43,851 nucleotides of DNA, taken from the IMG/VR virus record IMGVR_UViG_3300036104_000001, positions 1-43,851 of that record. One strand, written 5' to 3'. Each line of letters starts with the position of its first letter. Positions within the stretch are counted from its first letter, which is position 1. Shown piece by piece: positions 23,021-30,506 of this stretch. The stretch comes from a virus. The position numbers and the translations under genes are program-made. Under the pieces are notes generated by a model. It was not told where the DNA came from, did no database searches, and worked only from the letters and a program-made list of their open reading frames with translations.

Positions 23021-23302
23021 GTGGAATTCGAGTGGGATGACGCCAAGAGCGACGCCTGCTTCGCCGAGCGCGGTTTCGACTTCGCCTATGCGGTGCAGGT
23101 GTTCCTCGACCCTGATCGGCTGGTCGAAGTCGACAACCGCTTCGATTACGGCGAGCCGCGCTATCGCGTGCTCGGCCAGATCGAGGGACGGCTGTTCCTG
23201 GTGGTCTACACGCCGCGAGGTGACGCGTTCCGGATGATCTCGGCCCGCAAGGCCAATGCCAAGGAGGTGGCTCGCTATGGGCACAGTTCGCGTGACGCTT
23301 GA
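23021..23302 (+). CDS. BrnT-family toxin
   Basis: A 93-residue protein from GTG 23021 (MEFEWDDAKSDACFAERGFD), the canonical BrnT start (FEWDxxKxxxNxxKHGxxF). LGQIEGRLFLVVYTPRGDAF and RMISARKANAKEVARYG complete the family pattern. Brucella BrnT is a RelE-like ribonuclease. The usual His of the KHG motif is replaced here (ERG), which may change activity. It overlaps the downstream HTH antitoxin candidate by 26 bp and runs on the plus strand amid minus-strand early genes. Confidence 0.85.
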   Translation: MEFEWDDAKSDACFAERGFDFAYAVQVFLDPDRLVEVDNRFDYGEPRYRVLGQIEGRLFLVVYTPRGDAFRMISARKANAKEVARYGHSSRDA

Positions 23303-23603
23303 CGCCGCCAAGCCGCCCAAGGGCCGGATTGACCCGGCGCGGGTCGATTCGACGAGCGAGGCTGACATCCAGCGCCACGCTGGCGAGGACGATGCGGCAT
23401 CGGCGCAGGACGCCGCCGCATACACGCGCCGGGTGCGCCGCCGGACCGGGCTGACCCAGGCTGCCTTCGCGGCGCGGATCGGCGTGCCGCTGGACACGGT
23501 GCGGAACTGGGAGCAGGGCAAGCGCCTGCCGGCCGGACCGGCCAAAGCGCTGCTGAAGATCCTGGACCGCGCGCCGGAGGCGGCGCTGTCGGCGCTGGCC
23601 TGA
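23277..23603 (+). CDS. HTH (XRE-type) antitoxin partner of BrnT
   Basis: A 108-residue protein (MGTVRVTLDAAKPPKGRIDP). The N-terminal half is flexible and acidic (ADIQRHAGEDDAASAQDAAA). The C-terminal half is a clear HTH: RRTGLTQAAFAARIGVPLDT and VRNWEQGKRLPAGPAKALLK. Classic BrnA antitoxins have a ribbon-helix-helix domain, so this is a variant with an XRE/HigA-like DNA-binding domain at the C-terminus. It probably neutralises BrnT through the N-terminal part and represses the operon. The overlap with the toxin frame implies coupling. Confidence 0.8.
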   Translation: MGTVRVTLDAAKPPKGRIDPARVDSTSEADIQRHAGEDDAASAQDAAAYTRRVRRRTGLTQAAFAARIGVPLDTVRNWEQGKRLPAGPAKALLKILDRAPEAALSALA

Positions 23604-23628
23604 CTTCGCGTCACGGAGCCGGCGAGCA

Positions 23629-24174
23629 TCATGCGCGTCCTCCGGTCGGGTCGGTTGCCCAGAGCAGCAGCGCGATAGCGTCCGCCTCATTGTCGTCGGC
23701 CGGCAGATAGCCGCGGTCTCTGATCGCCGTGATCATCGCCGCCTTGTCGGCATTACCCTTGCCGGTGGCGTAGCGCTTGATTGTGCCGACCGGCACGCCC
23801 TCATAGGGCACCTCGTGTTCCTCGCACCACGAGGTCAGCGTGCCGAGGAAGCCCCCATAAACGTGGCTGGCGTCGGTGCCGGCGTGACGGCGCACTTCCT
23901 CGAACACCACGCGTCGGATGCCGTGCGCATGCATGGCAATCTGGACGAGCCAGTCGGTGAAGCGGAGGTAGCGCATTCCGCCGCCTTCAAACCGACCGGG
24001 CTTGAAGGTCATCGTGCCCGAGGTCGTCCCGCCATCGCCAAAGCGCAGGGCCCAGCCGGTGTTGGTGCCGAGATCCAGGGCGAGGATGCCCGGCTTGCGT
24101 GGGCGGTACAGGTTGGGATCCGGCAGGGCGGTGCTTGCGCCGGCGGCCGGGGTGGTGAGAGTCGCGAAATCCAT
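23629..24174 (-). CDS. RuvC-like Holliday junction resolvase
   Basis: A 181-residue protein (MDFATLTTPAAGASTALPDP). It has the RuvC/RNase H-fold acidic positions: ILALDLGTNTGWALRFG (first Asp, residues about 31-47), RRVVFEEVRRHAGTDASHVY (Glu) and YLPADDNEADAIALLLWA (final Asp pair). Such phage enzymes resolve branched replication or packaging intermediates. CGGAGACCATC leads into the ATG at 24174. The frame is open to 24603, but that part crosses the noncoding repeat array and hairpin, so the long version was rejected. Confidence 0.8.
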   Translation of the reverse strand: MDFATLTTPAAGASTALPDPNLYRPRKPGILALDLGTNTGWALRFGDGGTTSGTMTFKPGRFEGGGMRYLRFTDWLVQIAMHAHGIRRVVFEEVRRHAGTDASHVYGGFLGTLTSWCEEHEVPYEGVPVGTIKRYATGKGNADKAAMITAIRDRGYLPADDNEADAIALLLWATDPTGGRA

Positions 24175-24315
24175 GATGGTCTCCGAAAGGGAATGATCCT
24201 GGTGAGGGCGGCGACGGCGCGGTTCTTGGCGGAGCTCGTCGTCGCTGCCCGGCTTGGGGTTGGATGGGTCTGGTGGGGGTGGTCCCCTGACCCGGACCAG
24301 GCACCCCCGGGTGTG

Positions 24316-24348
24316 GTGTGCGCGCGTCTTTGGGACGCGCACGCACAC
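24316..24348 (-). terminator. strong hairpin downstream of primase-helicase
   Basis: Arms GTGTGCGCGCGTC (24316-24328) and GACGCGCACGCACAC (24334-24348) pair fully except for a 2-base bulge. A second small hairpin (CCCCCGTAGGGGG) follows directly at 24349-24361. There is no T tract. It could end minus-strand transcripts or be part of an origin structure. Confidence 0.4.
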
Positions 24349-24371
24349 CCCCCGTAGGGGGGAGGGATTTT

Positions 24372-24570
24372 GCGGAACTTGCGGAACTTGGTCAGGGCAT
24401 TGAATTGGTTGGTGATTTTGAAGTTCCGCAGACAAGTTCCGCAAAGCCTCGCTGCGGAACTTGCGGAACTTACCCAACCCACTGATTTCACTGAGCGATT
24501 CAAGTTCCGCAGGGAAGTTCCGCAGGCTTGCGGAACTTGCGGAACATGGAAGTTCCGCAGCAAGTTCCGC
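24372..24570. repeat. array of twelve 9-bp repeats GCGGAACTT/AAGTTCCGC in alternating pairs
   Basis: Forward GCGGAACTT copies lie at 24372, 24381, 24454, 24463, 24530 and (GCGGAACAT) 24539. Inverted AAGTTCCGC copies lie at 24421, 24434, 24502, 24515, 24550 and 24562. They come as alternating pairs: forward pairs are head-to-tail with a 9-bp period, inverted pairs are 12-13 bp apart. Each forward pair can form a hairpin with the following inverted pair. The first two loops are AT-richer than the surroundings. Confidence 0.9.
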
Positions 24571-24599
24571 ACAGTGCGGTCGCGTATCGAAGTGGCGTT

Positions 24600-26942
24600 T
24601 CATGCCTCAGCCTCCGGGTCGTTCAGCACCCAGATTTCCGGATTCTCGACGGGCAGAACCGCGTTGTTGGTCTCAGATTGGAAGTGCGTCGGCAGCAGCG
24701 GGACGAGGGTGCGGGTGATTTCGCCGGTCTCGGGATCGACCGTCTCGCCGTCGGTCCCGAAGAGCATGTCCTGCACCAAGAGGTAGCCCTTGGTGGACTT
24801 GCTGACCGGAATGCCGAGCGCGGGCGCGTCGCGCAGGAACTTGATGTAGCCCTTGTTGGCGAGGACGTTGATGCGGCGGGCGATGGTGTCGTCACCGCCC
24901 AGGCCGTGCGTGTTTTCGAACTGTGCGGCGAAGGCGCTGCCGGTGAAGACCTTCCCCTCACGGGCCTCGTTGGCGATGATTTGCAGGATGACGTCGTGGC
25001 GCCGGCTGCGCTCGGCATCGAGCTTGCCGCCGATATCCTTGCGGACGATCCGCTCACCCTTCCGATCGAGCTCCACCCAGGCGCCGCCGCGTTTGTCGAC
25101 CAGCATCGGCTCGAGGCCGGGGCCGTTGCGCAGCTCGATGTGAAGTTCGCGCCCGGTCTGTTCCTCGTCGGGCCGGAACAGGATCATGCCGGAGGTGTAG
25201 AAGCTGCGCAGCGCGCTGGCGCCGGACAGCGCCAGGAAGGGATCTTCCTTCACCTGCAGCTTGCTGAGCTTCTTCGTGTGGTGGGCGAGGATGATGCCCG
25301 CCTCTGGGGCGACCTGGTCGCGCAGCGCCTCCACGCGGCCCTGCAGGAAGAACATCATGGCGCTGTTGTCGTTCTCGCCTTCGCCTGCGGGCCCGCCATC
25401 GAAGACGTTGCGGATGGGATCGATGCAGATGATGTCGGGCGGCGCATCGGGGAATGCGGTGCGAATGGCGGCCACCACCAGGGGCACGCCCGTATCGTCC
25501 AGCAGCATGCGCAGCTTGGGGGTGACGGCCAGGGTGTCACGGGCGCGCGTCACGATGGCGGGATCCAGCCGCAGCTGCTGCAGGCGCTCGCGCAGGTAGT
25601 GGTATTGGATCTCCGCCTGCAAATAGAACACCCGAAGCGGCCGTGGGGCGTTGAAGCGCAGGAAGGGTGCACCAGCGGCGGCGTGCACCAGCAGGTTGAT
25701 CAGGAAATCGGATTTGCCGACCTTCGGTGCGCCGCCGAGGACCAGTATCCCGCCCGGGGTCAGCAGGCGCGGCCCGATGAGATCGTCGGGCATGGGCGAG
25801 GTGTCGTCGAGCAGCGCGCCGAGTGTATGCGCGGGGATGGCGCTGGGTGGCGTGTCGGTGCTGCGCAGCAGGCCAGGCCCATTGCGCTCGACATGCAGCG
25901 CCCAGATGGCATCGGCCTCAGCTTTGAGGCGTAGCAGCGGCCATTCCGGCCTGAGGCAGGCGGCATTGTACTGGCAGATGGCCTCCCAGCCCTCATCACC
26001 GGTCATGCGGCCTTCATGCACCTGGCGCACAAAGTGGCCGATGGCGGCGCCCGCCCCCTGGAAGCGCGTCCAGCCGTCCTGGGCGCCCTCACGGACTGGG
26101 GTGGTGAGCACGTCGTCCAGATGCGGTCGCTCGCCTGGGGCGGCGCTGGTGGCCCGCTCCTGGCCCGGCAGATAGGGCATGGCGGCCACGGCCTCGGCGA
26201 ATTCCGCCAGGTCCACCTCGCGGCGTGGATCGTGGCTGCGGATGGCCACGACGCGGTCCGCGCCATGCTTGCGGTAGACAGTGCCGGGGACGCGGATGGG
26301 CTGGTGCGCCGAGCGGAAATGCGTGTCGCCGCCCACCTTGTCGGCGATCTCGCCACGGATTGCGCAGGCCCGTGCCAGATCCTGGCCCTCGGCCGGCTCT
26401 GTCAGCCGCCACCAGACATGCAGCTTGGCGGCGCCCTCGGCCGTGCGGCCGCCGCTTTCCACCAGCAGGGTGGGCGCGCCGAGGTGGCGGGTCAGATGCG
26501 CCAGCTTGGCGGTGATGTCGCCGGCGTCGAGATCGACCACCAGCGCCTGCATTTGCAGCACATGCTCGGCGCGGGCCTGACCCTGCTCGGCGACGGTGCC
26601 GGGGATGACATAGACGGCACTGCCCTCGCGCGCCGCCCAGCTGGCATAGGTGGCGAGCAGGTCCGGGGCTGTTGCGTCGGCGGGGATCCAGATGTTGTGC
26701 GGGCGGGTGTCCAGGCCCTGGCCCTGGTCGACGAAGCCGCGAACCGGGATGAGCCCGTCGCAATAGCCAAACACCACCTCGAGGAAGGTGGCGATCGCCG
26801 CCAGATTCACGGTGGCGGGGCCAGCATCGGGCTGCATCGACTGCCCAGCGGTGGGAAGTCCATCAGCCGGGCCCTGCGCGATGATGGGCGCCTCGTCGTC
26901 CACCATCGGCGCGGCATCGTTGAAGTCGTCCCATGCGTTCAT
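24600..26942 (-). CDS. primase-helicase (DNA primase-polymerase-like N-terminus, RepA/AAA_25-type ATPase)
   Basis: A 780-residue protein (MNAWDDFNDAAPMVDDEAPI). Residues about 45-330 resemble primase-polymerase domains of mobile elements: VVDLDAGDI with paired Asp, LVESGGRTAEGAAKLHVWWR and HQPIRVPGTVYRKHG. The RecA-fold domain begins near 405 with GGILVLGGAPKVGKSDFLIN (Walker A), FYLQAEIQYHYLRERL, PDIICIDPIRNVFDGG (Walker B) and GIILAHHTKKLSK. A C-terminal winged-helix-like region follows. This is the expected replication initiator/helicase of the phage. ATG 26942 overlaps the nuclease stop (ATGA). Confidence 0.85.
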   Translation of the reverse strand: MNAWDDFNDAAPMVDDEAPIIAQGPADGLPTAGQSMQPDAGPATVNLAAIATFLEVVFGYCDGLIPVRGFVDQGQGLDTRPHNIWIPADATAPDLLATYASWAAREGSAVYVIPGTVAEQGQARAEHVLQMQALVVDLDAGDITAKLAHLTRHLGAPTLLVESGGRTAEGAAKLHVWWRLTEPAEGQDLARACAIRGEIADKVGGDTHFRSAHQPIRVPGTVYRKHGADRVVAIRSHDPRREVDLAEFAEAVAAMPYLPGQERATSAAPGERPHLDDVLTTPVREGAQDGWTRFQGAGAAIGHFVRQVHEGRMTGDEGWEAICQYNAACLRPEWPLLRLKAEADAIWALHVERNGPGLLRSTDTPPSAIPAHTLGALLDDTSPMPDDLIGPRLLTPGGILVLGGAPKVGKSDFLINLLVHAAAGAPFLRFNAPRPLRVFYLQAEIQYHYLRERLQQLRLDPAIVTRARDTLAVTPKLRMLLDDTGVPLVVAAIRTAFPDAPPDIICIDPIRNVFDGGPAGEGENDNSAMMFFLQGRVEALRDQVAPEAGIILAHHTKKLSKLQVKEDPFLALSGASALRSFYTSGMILFRPDEEQTGRELHIELRNGPGLEPMLVDKRGGAWVELDRKGERIVRKDIGGKLDAERSRRHDVILQIIANEAREGKVFTGSAFAAQFENTHGLGGDDTIARRINVLANKGYIKFLRDAPALGIPVSKSTKGYLLVQDMLFGTDGETVDPETGEITRTLVPLLPTHFQSETNNAVLPVENPEIWVLNDPEAEA

Positions 26943-27706
26943 GCAGGCAGTGCCCAGCAGCGTGCGGCCCAGGGGCAGAAGCGGCATTCGAAATGGTCCG
27001 CCTTGGCGGCAATGCGGGGGAGCAAATCGCCAGCATCCGTGGCCGCAAGAATGCGCACGCCGCGGTCCGACATTCGCTGCGCCAGTTCCGCGTTGAACGG
27101 CACCAATTCGTGGTGCAGCTCGGCCGTATCCTTGTTGATGGCGGTGAACAGCGCGGGATTGTCCGCTACCCCCGGCACGCTGGCGTCCATATAGGCCTGG
27201 TAGACGGCGATTTGCGCCGCGTAGATCGGCTTGCTGGCGGCCACGCCCTTGCTGGCGGTGTCGCGCCAGGACTTCGCGTTCATGGTCTTGCATTCCCACA
27301 GCGCCGGGAACGCCATGCCGGGGATGGTCGGGCCGCCGGCGAAGACGCCATCGACATGGCCGCGGATGCGACCACCCGCGACGGAGAAGCCGAACTGCTC
27401 GCCATGCTCGCCACCGCCACGGCGGGTGTAGAGATCGAAGCCGGCAGCGCGCAGCCAGGCGACGGCCACATCCTCCAGCGCGTGCCCGATCCCGAAGATG
27501 CGCAGCAGCCGCCCGTCGAAGTCGGCACCCTCATCCTTGGGGGCCTTCACGAACTCGAATTGCAGGGCCCGTTCGCAGGCATGGCCCAGGCGGGAGCCAC
27601 CGAGGTAGCTGCGCGGCGGGCTGGCGGCATTACCAGCCACCAGGGCCGCGTCGATGGCGGCGTTGATATGCGCCGAGGTCTGGCTGCGGCTGTTGAGGTC
27701 CAGCAT
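26939..27706 (-). CDS. PD-(D/E)XK nuclease, Cas4-like with probable Fe-S cluster
   Basis: A 255-residue protein (MLDLNSRSQTSAHINAAIDA). The nuclease core has GIGHALEDVAVAWLRAAGFD, GHVDGVFAGG (Asp) and ALWECKTMNAKSW (E-x-K). A cysteine in LGHACERALQFEF upstream and three in HFECRFCPWAARCWALP at the C-terminus reproduce the split four-cysteine Fe-S arrangement of Cas4/AddB-type exonucleases. With the Sak4-like ATPase it probably supplies phage exonuclease activity for recombination. There are no cas genes nearby. Its ATG overlaps the DUF6511 stop. Confidence 0.82.
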   Translation of the reverse strand: MLDLNSRSQTSAHINAAIDAALVAGNAASPPRSYLGGSRLGHACERALQFEFVKAPKDEGADFDGRLLRIFGIGHALEDVAVAWLRAAGFDLYTRRGGGEHGEQFGFSVAGGRIRGHVDGVFAGGPTIPGMAFPALWECKTMNAKSWRDTASKGVAASKPIYAAQIAVYQAYMDASVPGVADNPALFTAINKDTAELHHELVPFNAELAQRMSDRGVRILAATDAGDLLPRIAAKADHFECRFCPWAARCWALPA

Positions 27707-28098
27707 CAGAAGGGTGCGTCCGCGGCGGTGAGCGGGCGATGGCGCTCCGGCACCTGCTGCGCGGTGGCGTGCATGGCGTCCTGGAAGCCGCCGACCGCAA
27801 CCTCGATCAGCGTCAGCACCTGCGGTTCGGTCAGATCGATCAGCCGGGTCTGCCAGCCAATCTCGCCCAGGCATTCGCCCAGCGGGCGCATGGCAGCGCG
27901 GATCGCGGCCTGTTCCTGTTCGGTGAGGTCAACCATGGCGGGTGCGCTCCTGGCGGCAATGATGGTCCACAGCGCCTGGCAGGGCATGCTGCAGAAGGAC
28001 GTGCTGGGGCGTGGCGGCCGCCGCCGGGTCGGGTCGAACCAGCCAAATCCCCGGGTGGATCGGCGGCAGATGGCGCAGGGCGGGACTGGATTGCGCAT
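27706..28098 (-). CDS. DUF6511 domain protein (zinc-binding N-terminus)
   Basis: A 130-residue protein with an N-terminal four-cysteine knuckle, CAICRRSTRGFGWFDP followed by FCSMPCQ, the DUF6511 pattern, likely binding zinc. The C-terminal part is helical (VDLTEQEQAAIRAAMRPLGE; GGFQDAMHATAQQVPE). The gene sits between helicase and nuclease with a 6-bp gap and an ATGA overlap, so it belongs to the recombination operon. Molecular role unknown. Confidence 0.75.
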   Translation of the reverse strand: MRNPVPPCAICRRSTRGFGWFDPTRRRPPRPSTSFCSMPCQALWTIIAARSAPAMVDLTEQEQAAIRAAMRPLGECLGEIGWQTRLIDLTEPQVLTLIEVAVGGFQDAMHATAQQVPERHRPLTAADAPF

Positions 28099-28104
28099 GG
28101 CCGG

Positions 28105-29781
28105 TCATGCCGCCTGGCCGTGCGTCGCGGGCTGGGCGTTGCGCACCAGGCTGCGGATCATCTGGCGGTTGAACTTGAAGGTCAGCAGCGCCGAGGCCTG
28201 GTAGCGCGTCATGCCGAGATCGGCGCGGACCTCGAGCGGCAGGTGGATCAGCTGGCGCTCGGTCGGCGCCTCGCGCATCCTGCGCTTGCTCTTATGGGCG
28301 CTCTCGTCCGTCTCGTAGGTGTTGAGCCAGTCATCCGCTGCGGCCAGCGCCACCAGCCGCTCGCCGATGGACAGCAGCCGTGCGGCCTCGCCCTTGGCGC
28401 CACCGACCGCGTGCCAGGCCCCGTTCAGGAAGAAGATGCCCGCCCAGCCGTTGAAGCCATTGGCCAGCAATGCCGCGTCATCACCGAACAGATCGCACCA
28501 CTGAAACGCCGAACGTTTCAGCAGATCGATCTCGGTCATGATGAAGTCAGCCAGCGGTGCCGCCTCACGTCCGCGGGGCTCGAAGGCGTGGCCGCAGATC
28601 GGGCACTCCATCACTGCGATCGCCACCTCGGCCTCGCAGGAGGGGCAGGTCTTGGTGGGTGGCTCACCCTCGCCGGGCTGGCTGTCCAGATCGACATCCT
28701 GCTCCAGGCAACCATGGATCTGCGATGATGTGCCGAAGTCCAGCACGATGCAGTCGCGCTTGATGATGCCGGGATGCTCGGCGGGATCGATGGTGCGCAG
28801 CCCGCGGCCGACCATCTGGATCATCGTGCATTTGAACGAGCTGGGCCGCAGCAGCACAACGCAGGAGGTGGGTGGGTGATCCCAGCCCTCGGTCAGCACC
28901 GCCACGTTCACCACGATGCGCGCCTCGCCGGACGCATAGGCCGCCAGGACGGACCGGCGCTCACCCTCGGGCATCGCGCCTGTGACGACCACCGTGGAGA
29001 TGCCGGCACTATTGAAGGCCGCGGCCACATGCTCGGCGTGGACGACGGTGGAGCAGAACACCACCGTCTGGCGTCCGCCTGCCTTCTCCTGCCAGTGCTT
29101 CACCACGGCGTCGGTGACTGGCACGGTGTCCATGACCCGGGCGACCTCGCCCATGTCGAAATCGTCGCCGCTACGCCGCACCGCGCGGAGTTCATCCTGG
29201 ACGCCGACATCGATGATGAAGGTGCGGGGCGGAACCAGGTGGCCGGAGGCGATCAGCTCGCCGAGCCGAATCTGATCCGCGACGTTCGAGAAGACCTGGC
29301 GCAGCCCGATTTTGTCACCGCGGTTCGGTGTCGCAGTGACGCCATAGACCCGGCACAACGGATTGCGGTGCAGGGCCCGGTCGACGATGCGCTGATAGCT
29401 GCCGGCGACGGCGTGATGCGCCTCGTCGATCACCAACAGATCCAGCGCCGGCATGGCGTCCAGGTTCGCGGCGCGTGTCAGCGTGGGCACCATGGCGAAG
29501 GTGACCTGGCCGCCCCACGACTTCTGGCCAGCATCCACCACCGAGGTGGAAATGCCCGGATTCACGCGGCGAAACTTGGCCAGGTTCTGCGCTGTCAGCT
29601 CATCGCGGTGCGCCAGGACGGCCGCCTTAGCGCTGCCGCCGCCCAGATACTCCCCCACCGCCGCCGACAGCATCACCGTCTTGCCAGCGCCGGTCGGGGC
29701 GACGCCGAGCGTGTTGCCGTGCTGGTCGAGCGCACGCAGGCTGCGCTCGACAAAGAGCTTCTGGCGGGGGCGGAGCATCAT
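28105..29781 (-). CDS. DEAD/DEAH-box (SSL2/XPB-like) helicase
   Basis: A 558-residue superfamily 2 helicase starting MMLRPRQKLFVERSLRALDQ. Motifs in order: GVAPTGAGKTVML (I), DLLVIDEAHHAV (II, DEAH), VYGVTATPNRGDK (III), VVFCSTVVHAEHVAAAF (IV), ARIVVNVAVLTEGWDHPPTS (V) and IQMVGRGLRTIDP (VI). A four-cysteine knuckle CPSCEAE...CPICGHAF lies near residue 375-400. Such phage helicases act in recombination-dependent replication. GGGAGG precedes ATG 29781; the long frame to 29976 overlaps the preceding gene. It lies 16 bp after the SSB-like gene. Confidence 0.87.
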   Translation of the reverse strand: MMLRPRQKLFVERSLRALDQHGNTLGVAPTGAGKTVMLSAAVGEYLGGGSAKAAVLAHRDELTAQNLAKFRRVNPGISTSVVDAGQKSWGGQVTFAMVPTLTRAANLDAMPALDLLVIDEAHHAVAGSYQRIVDRALHRNPLCRVYGVTATPNRGDKIGLRQVFSNVADQIRLGELIASGHLVPPRTFIIDVGVQDELRAVRRSGDDFDMGEVARVMDTVPVTDAVVKHWQEKAGGRQTVVFCSTVVHAEHVAAAFNSAGISTVVVTGAMPEGERRSVLAAYASGEARIVVNVAVLTEGWDHPPTSCVVLLRPSSFKCTMIQMVGRGLRTIDPAEHPGIIKRDCIVLDFGTSSQIHGCLEQDVDLDSQPGEGEPPTKTCPSCEAEVAIAVMECPICGHAFEPRGREAAPLADFIMTEIDLLKRSAFQWCDLFGDDAALLANGFNGWAGIFFLNGAWHAVGGAKGEAARLLSIGERLVALAAADDWLNTYETDESAHKSKRRMREAPTERQLIHLPLEVRADLGMTRYQASALLTFKFNRQMIRSLVRNAQPATHGQAA

Positions 29782-29797
29782 GCTGGTGCGGCCTCCC

Positions 29798-30490
29798 TCA
29801 GCGCGCCCAGGCGGGGCGAGGATCCGCATCTGCGGCAGGCTGCTGCGCCGCGGCCGGGAAGGCACCCTGATGCATGGCCGGGGCGGCCACAGGCTGGGCC
29901 GGTGGAGCATAGGCTGGCGGGGTATAGACGGGCGGCGCTGTCTGTGTGGGCGGGGCATAGGCTGGCGGTGGCGCATATCCTGCCACCGCGGCCTGGCGCC
30001 CCATCGCCTTCGCGTAATCCCGATGGTCTGGCATCACCGCCATGCGGATTTCGTTCTTGAGCTCGCCGCCGGCATCGGTGCCGTGATCGATCTTGGCCAG
30101 GAACTCCAGTCCATCCAGATCCGCGAAGCCGCCGATGCGACGCGCCGCCTGCGCCTGGGGCGAGGCATCCTTGTCGGAAATGCCGCGCGCGGAGTTCAGC
30201 ATACTGCGCAGAAAGCTGCGGCCCATCCCCGCCCACTCCGGGCCGTTGGGGCTGTAGAGACCGATCAGCGTGAAGATCTTGCGCTTGGCGTAGGGCCCCT
30301 CCAGGACGGTGAACTCGCCATTGAGATAGACGGAGCCGCTGCCCCCGCGCGTGGCAAAGCCGCCGGTCCAGCCCTGGCTCGGATCGTCAAAGCCGCCGGG
30401 GCGGATGGTGAGGCGGACCTTCGCCAGCGTCCCCTTGGGGATCAGGTTCGGGTTGGACTGGGCGTCGTTGTAGTCGTTCCAGGAAGCCAT
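29798..30490 (-). CDS. putative phage ssDNA-binding/recombination accessory protein
   Basis: A 230-residue protein (MASWNDYNDAQSNPNLIPKG). The conserved core has GTLAKVRLTIRPGGFDDPSQ, YLNGEFTVLEGPYAKRKIF and GRSFLRSMLNSARGISDKDA. The C-terminus is a low-complexity Pro/Ala/Tyr tail with PPPAYAPPTQTAPPVYTPP. A beta-rich core plus disordered tail is like single-strand binding proteins, and the place between a Sak4-like annealing ATPase and a helicase fits. The exact family is uncertain (DUF669-like). GAGGAG precedes the ATG. Confidence 0.6.
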   Translation of the reverse strand: MASWNDYNDAQSNPNLIPKGTLAKVRLTIRPGGFDDPSQGWTGGFATRGGSGSVYLNGEFTVLEGPYAKRKIFTLIGLYSPNGPEWAGMGRSFLRSMLNSARGISDKDASPQAQAARRIGGFADLDGLEFLAKIDHGTDAGGELKNEIRMAVMPDHRDYAKAMGRQAAVAGYAPPPAYAPPTQTAPPVYTPPAYAPPAQPVAAPAMHQGAFPAAAQQPAADADPRPAWAR

Positions 30491-30506
30491 GGTGCTTCTC
30501 CTCTGT

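Larger units (their letters stand above)
24175..24599. other. noncoding gap with hairpin and repeat array (candidate origin or operator region)
   Basis: This 425-base gap lies between primase-helicase and resolvase genes. From left to right it holds a GC-rich part (24200-24310), a strong hairpin (24316-24348), a C/G-run hairpin (24349-24363) and the 9-bp repeat array (24372-24570) with AT-richer spacers. No gene is supported. The location next to replication genes fits a phage replication origin, but a terminator plus operator cluster would also fit. Confidence 0.5.

Noticed and set aside
24372-24570. CRISPR array
   Set aside because: Repeat units are 9 bp, occur in both orientations and have irregular short spacers; no cas genes (the Cas4-like nuclease belongs to the recombination module).
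24175-24603. N-terminal extension of the RuvC-like resolvase through the repeat array
   Set aside because: The extra residues are simple translations of the 9-bp repeats and hairpins. A good ribosome site precedes ATG 24174, where the domain starts.
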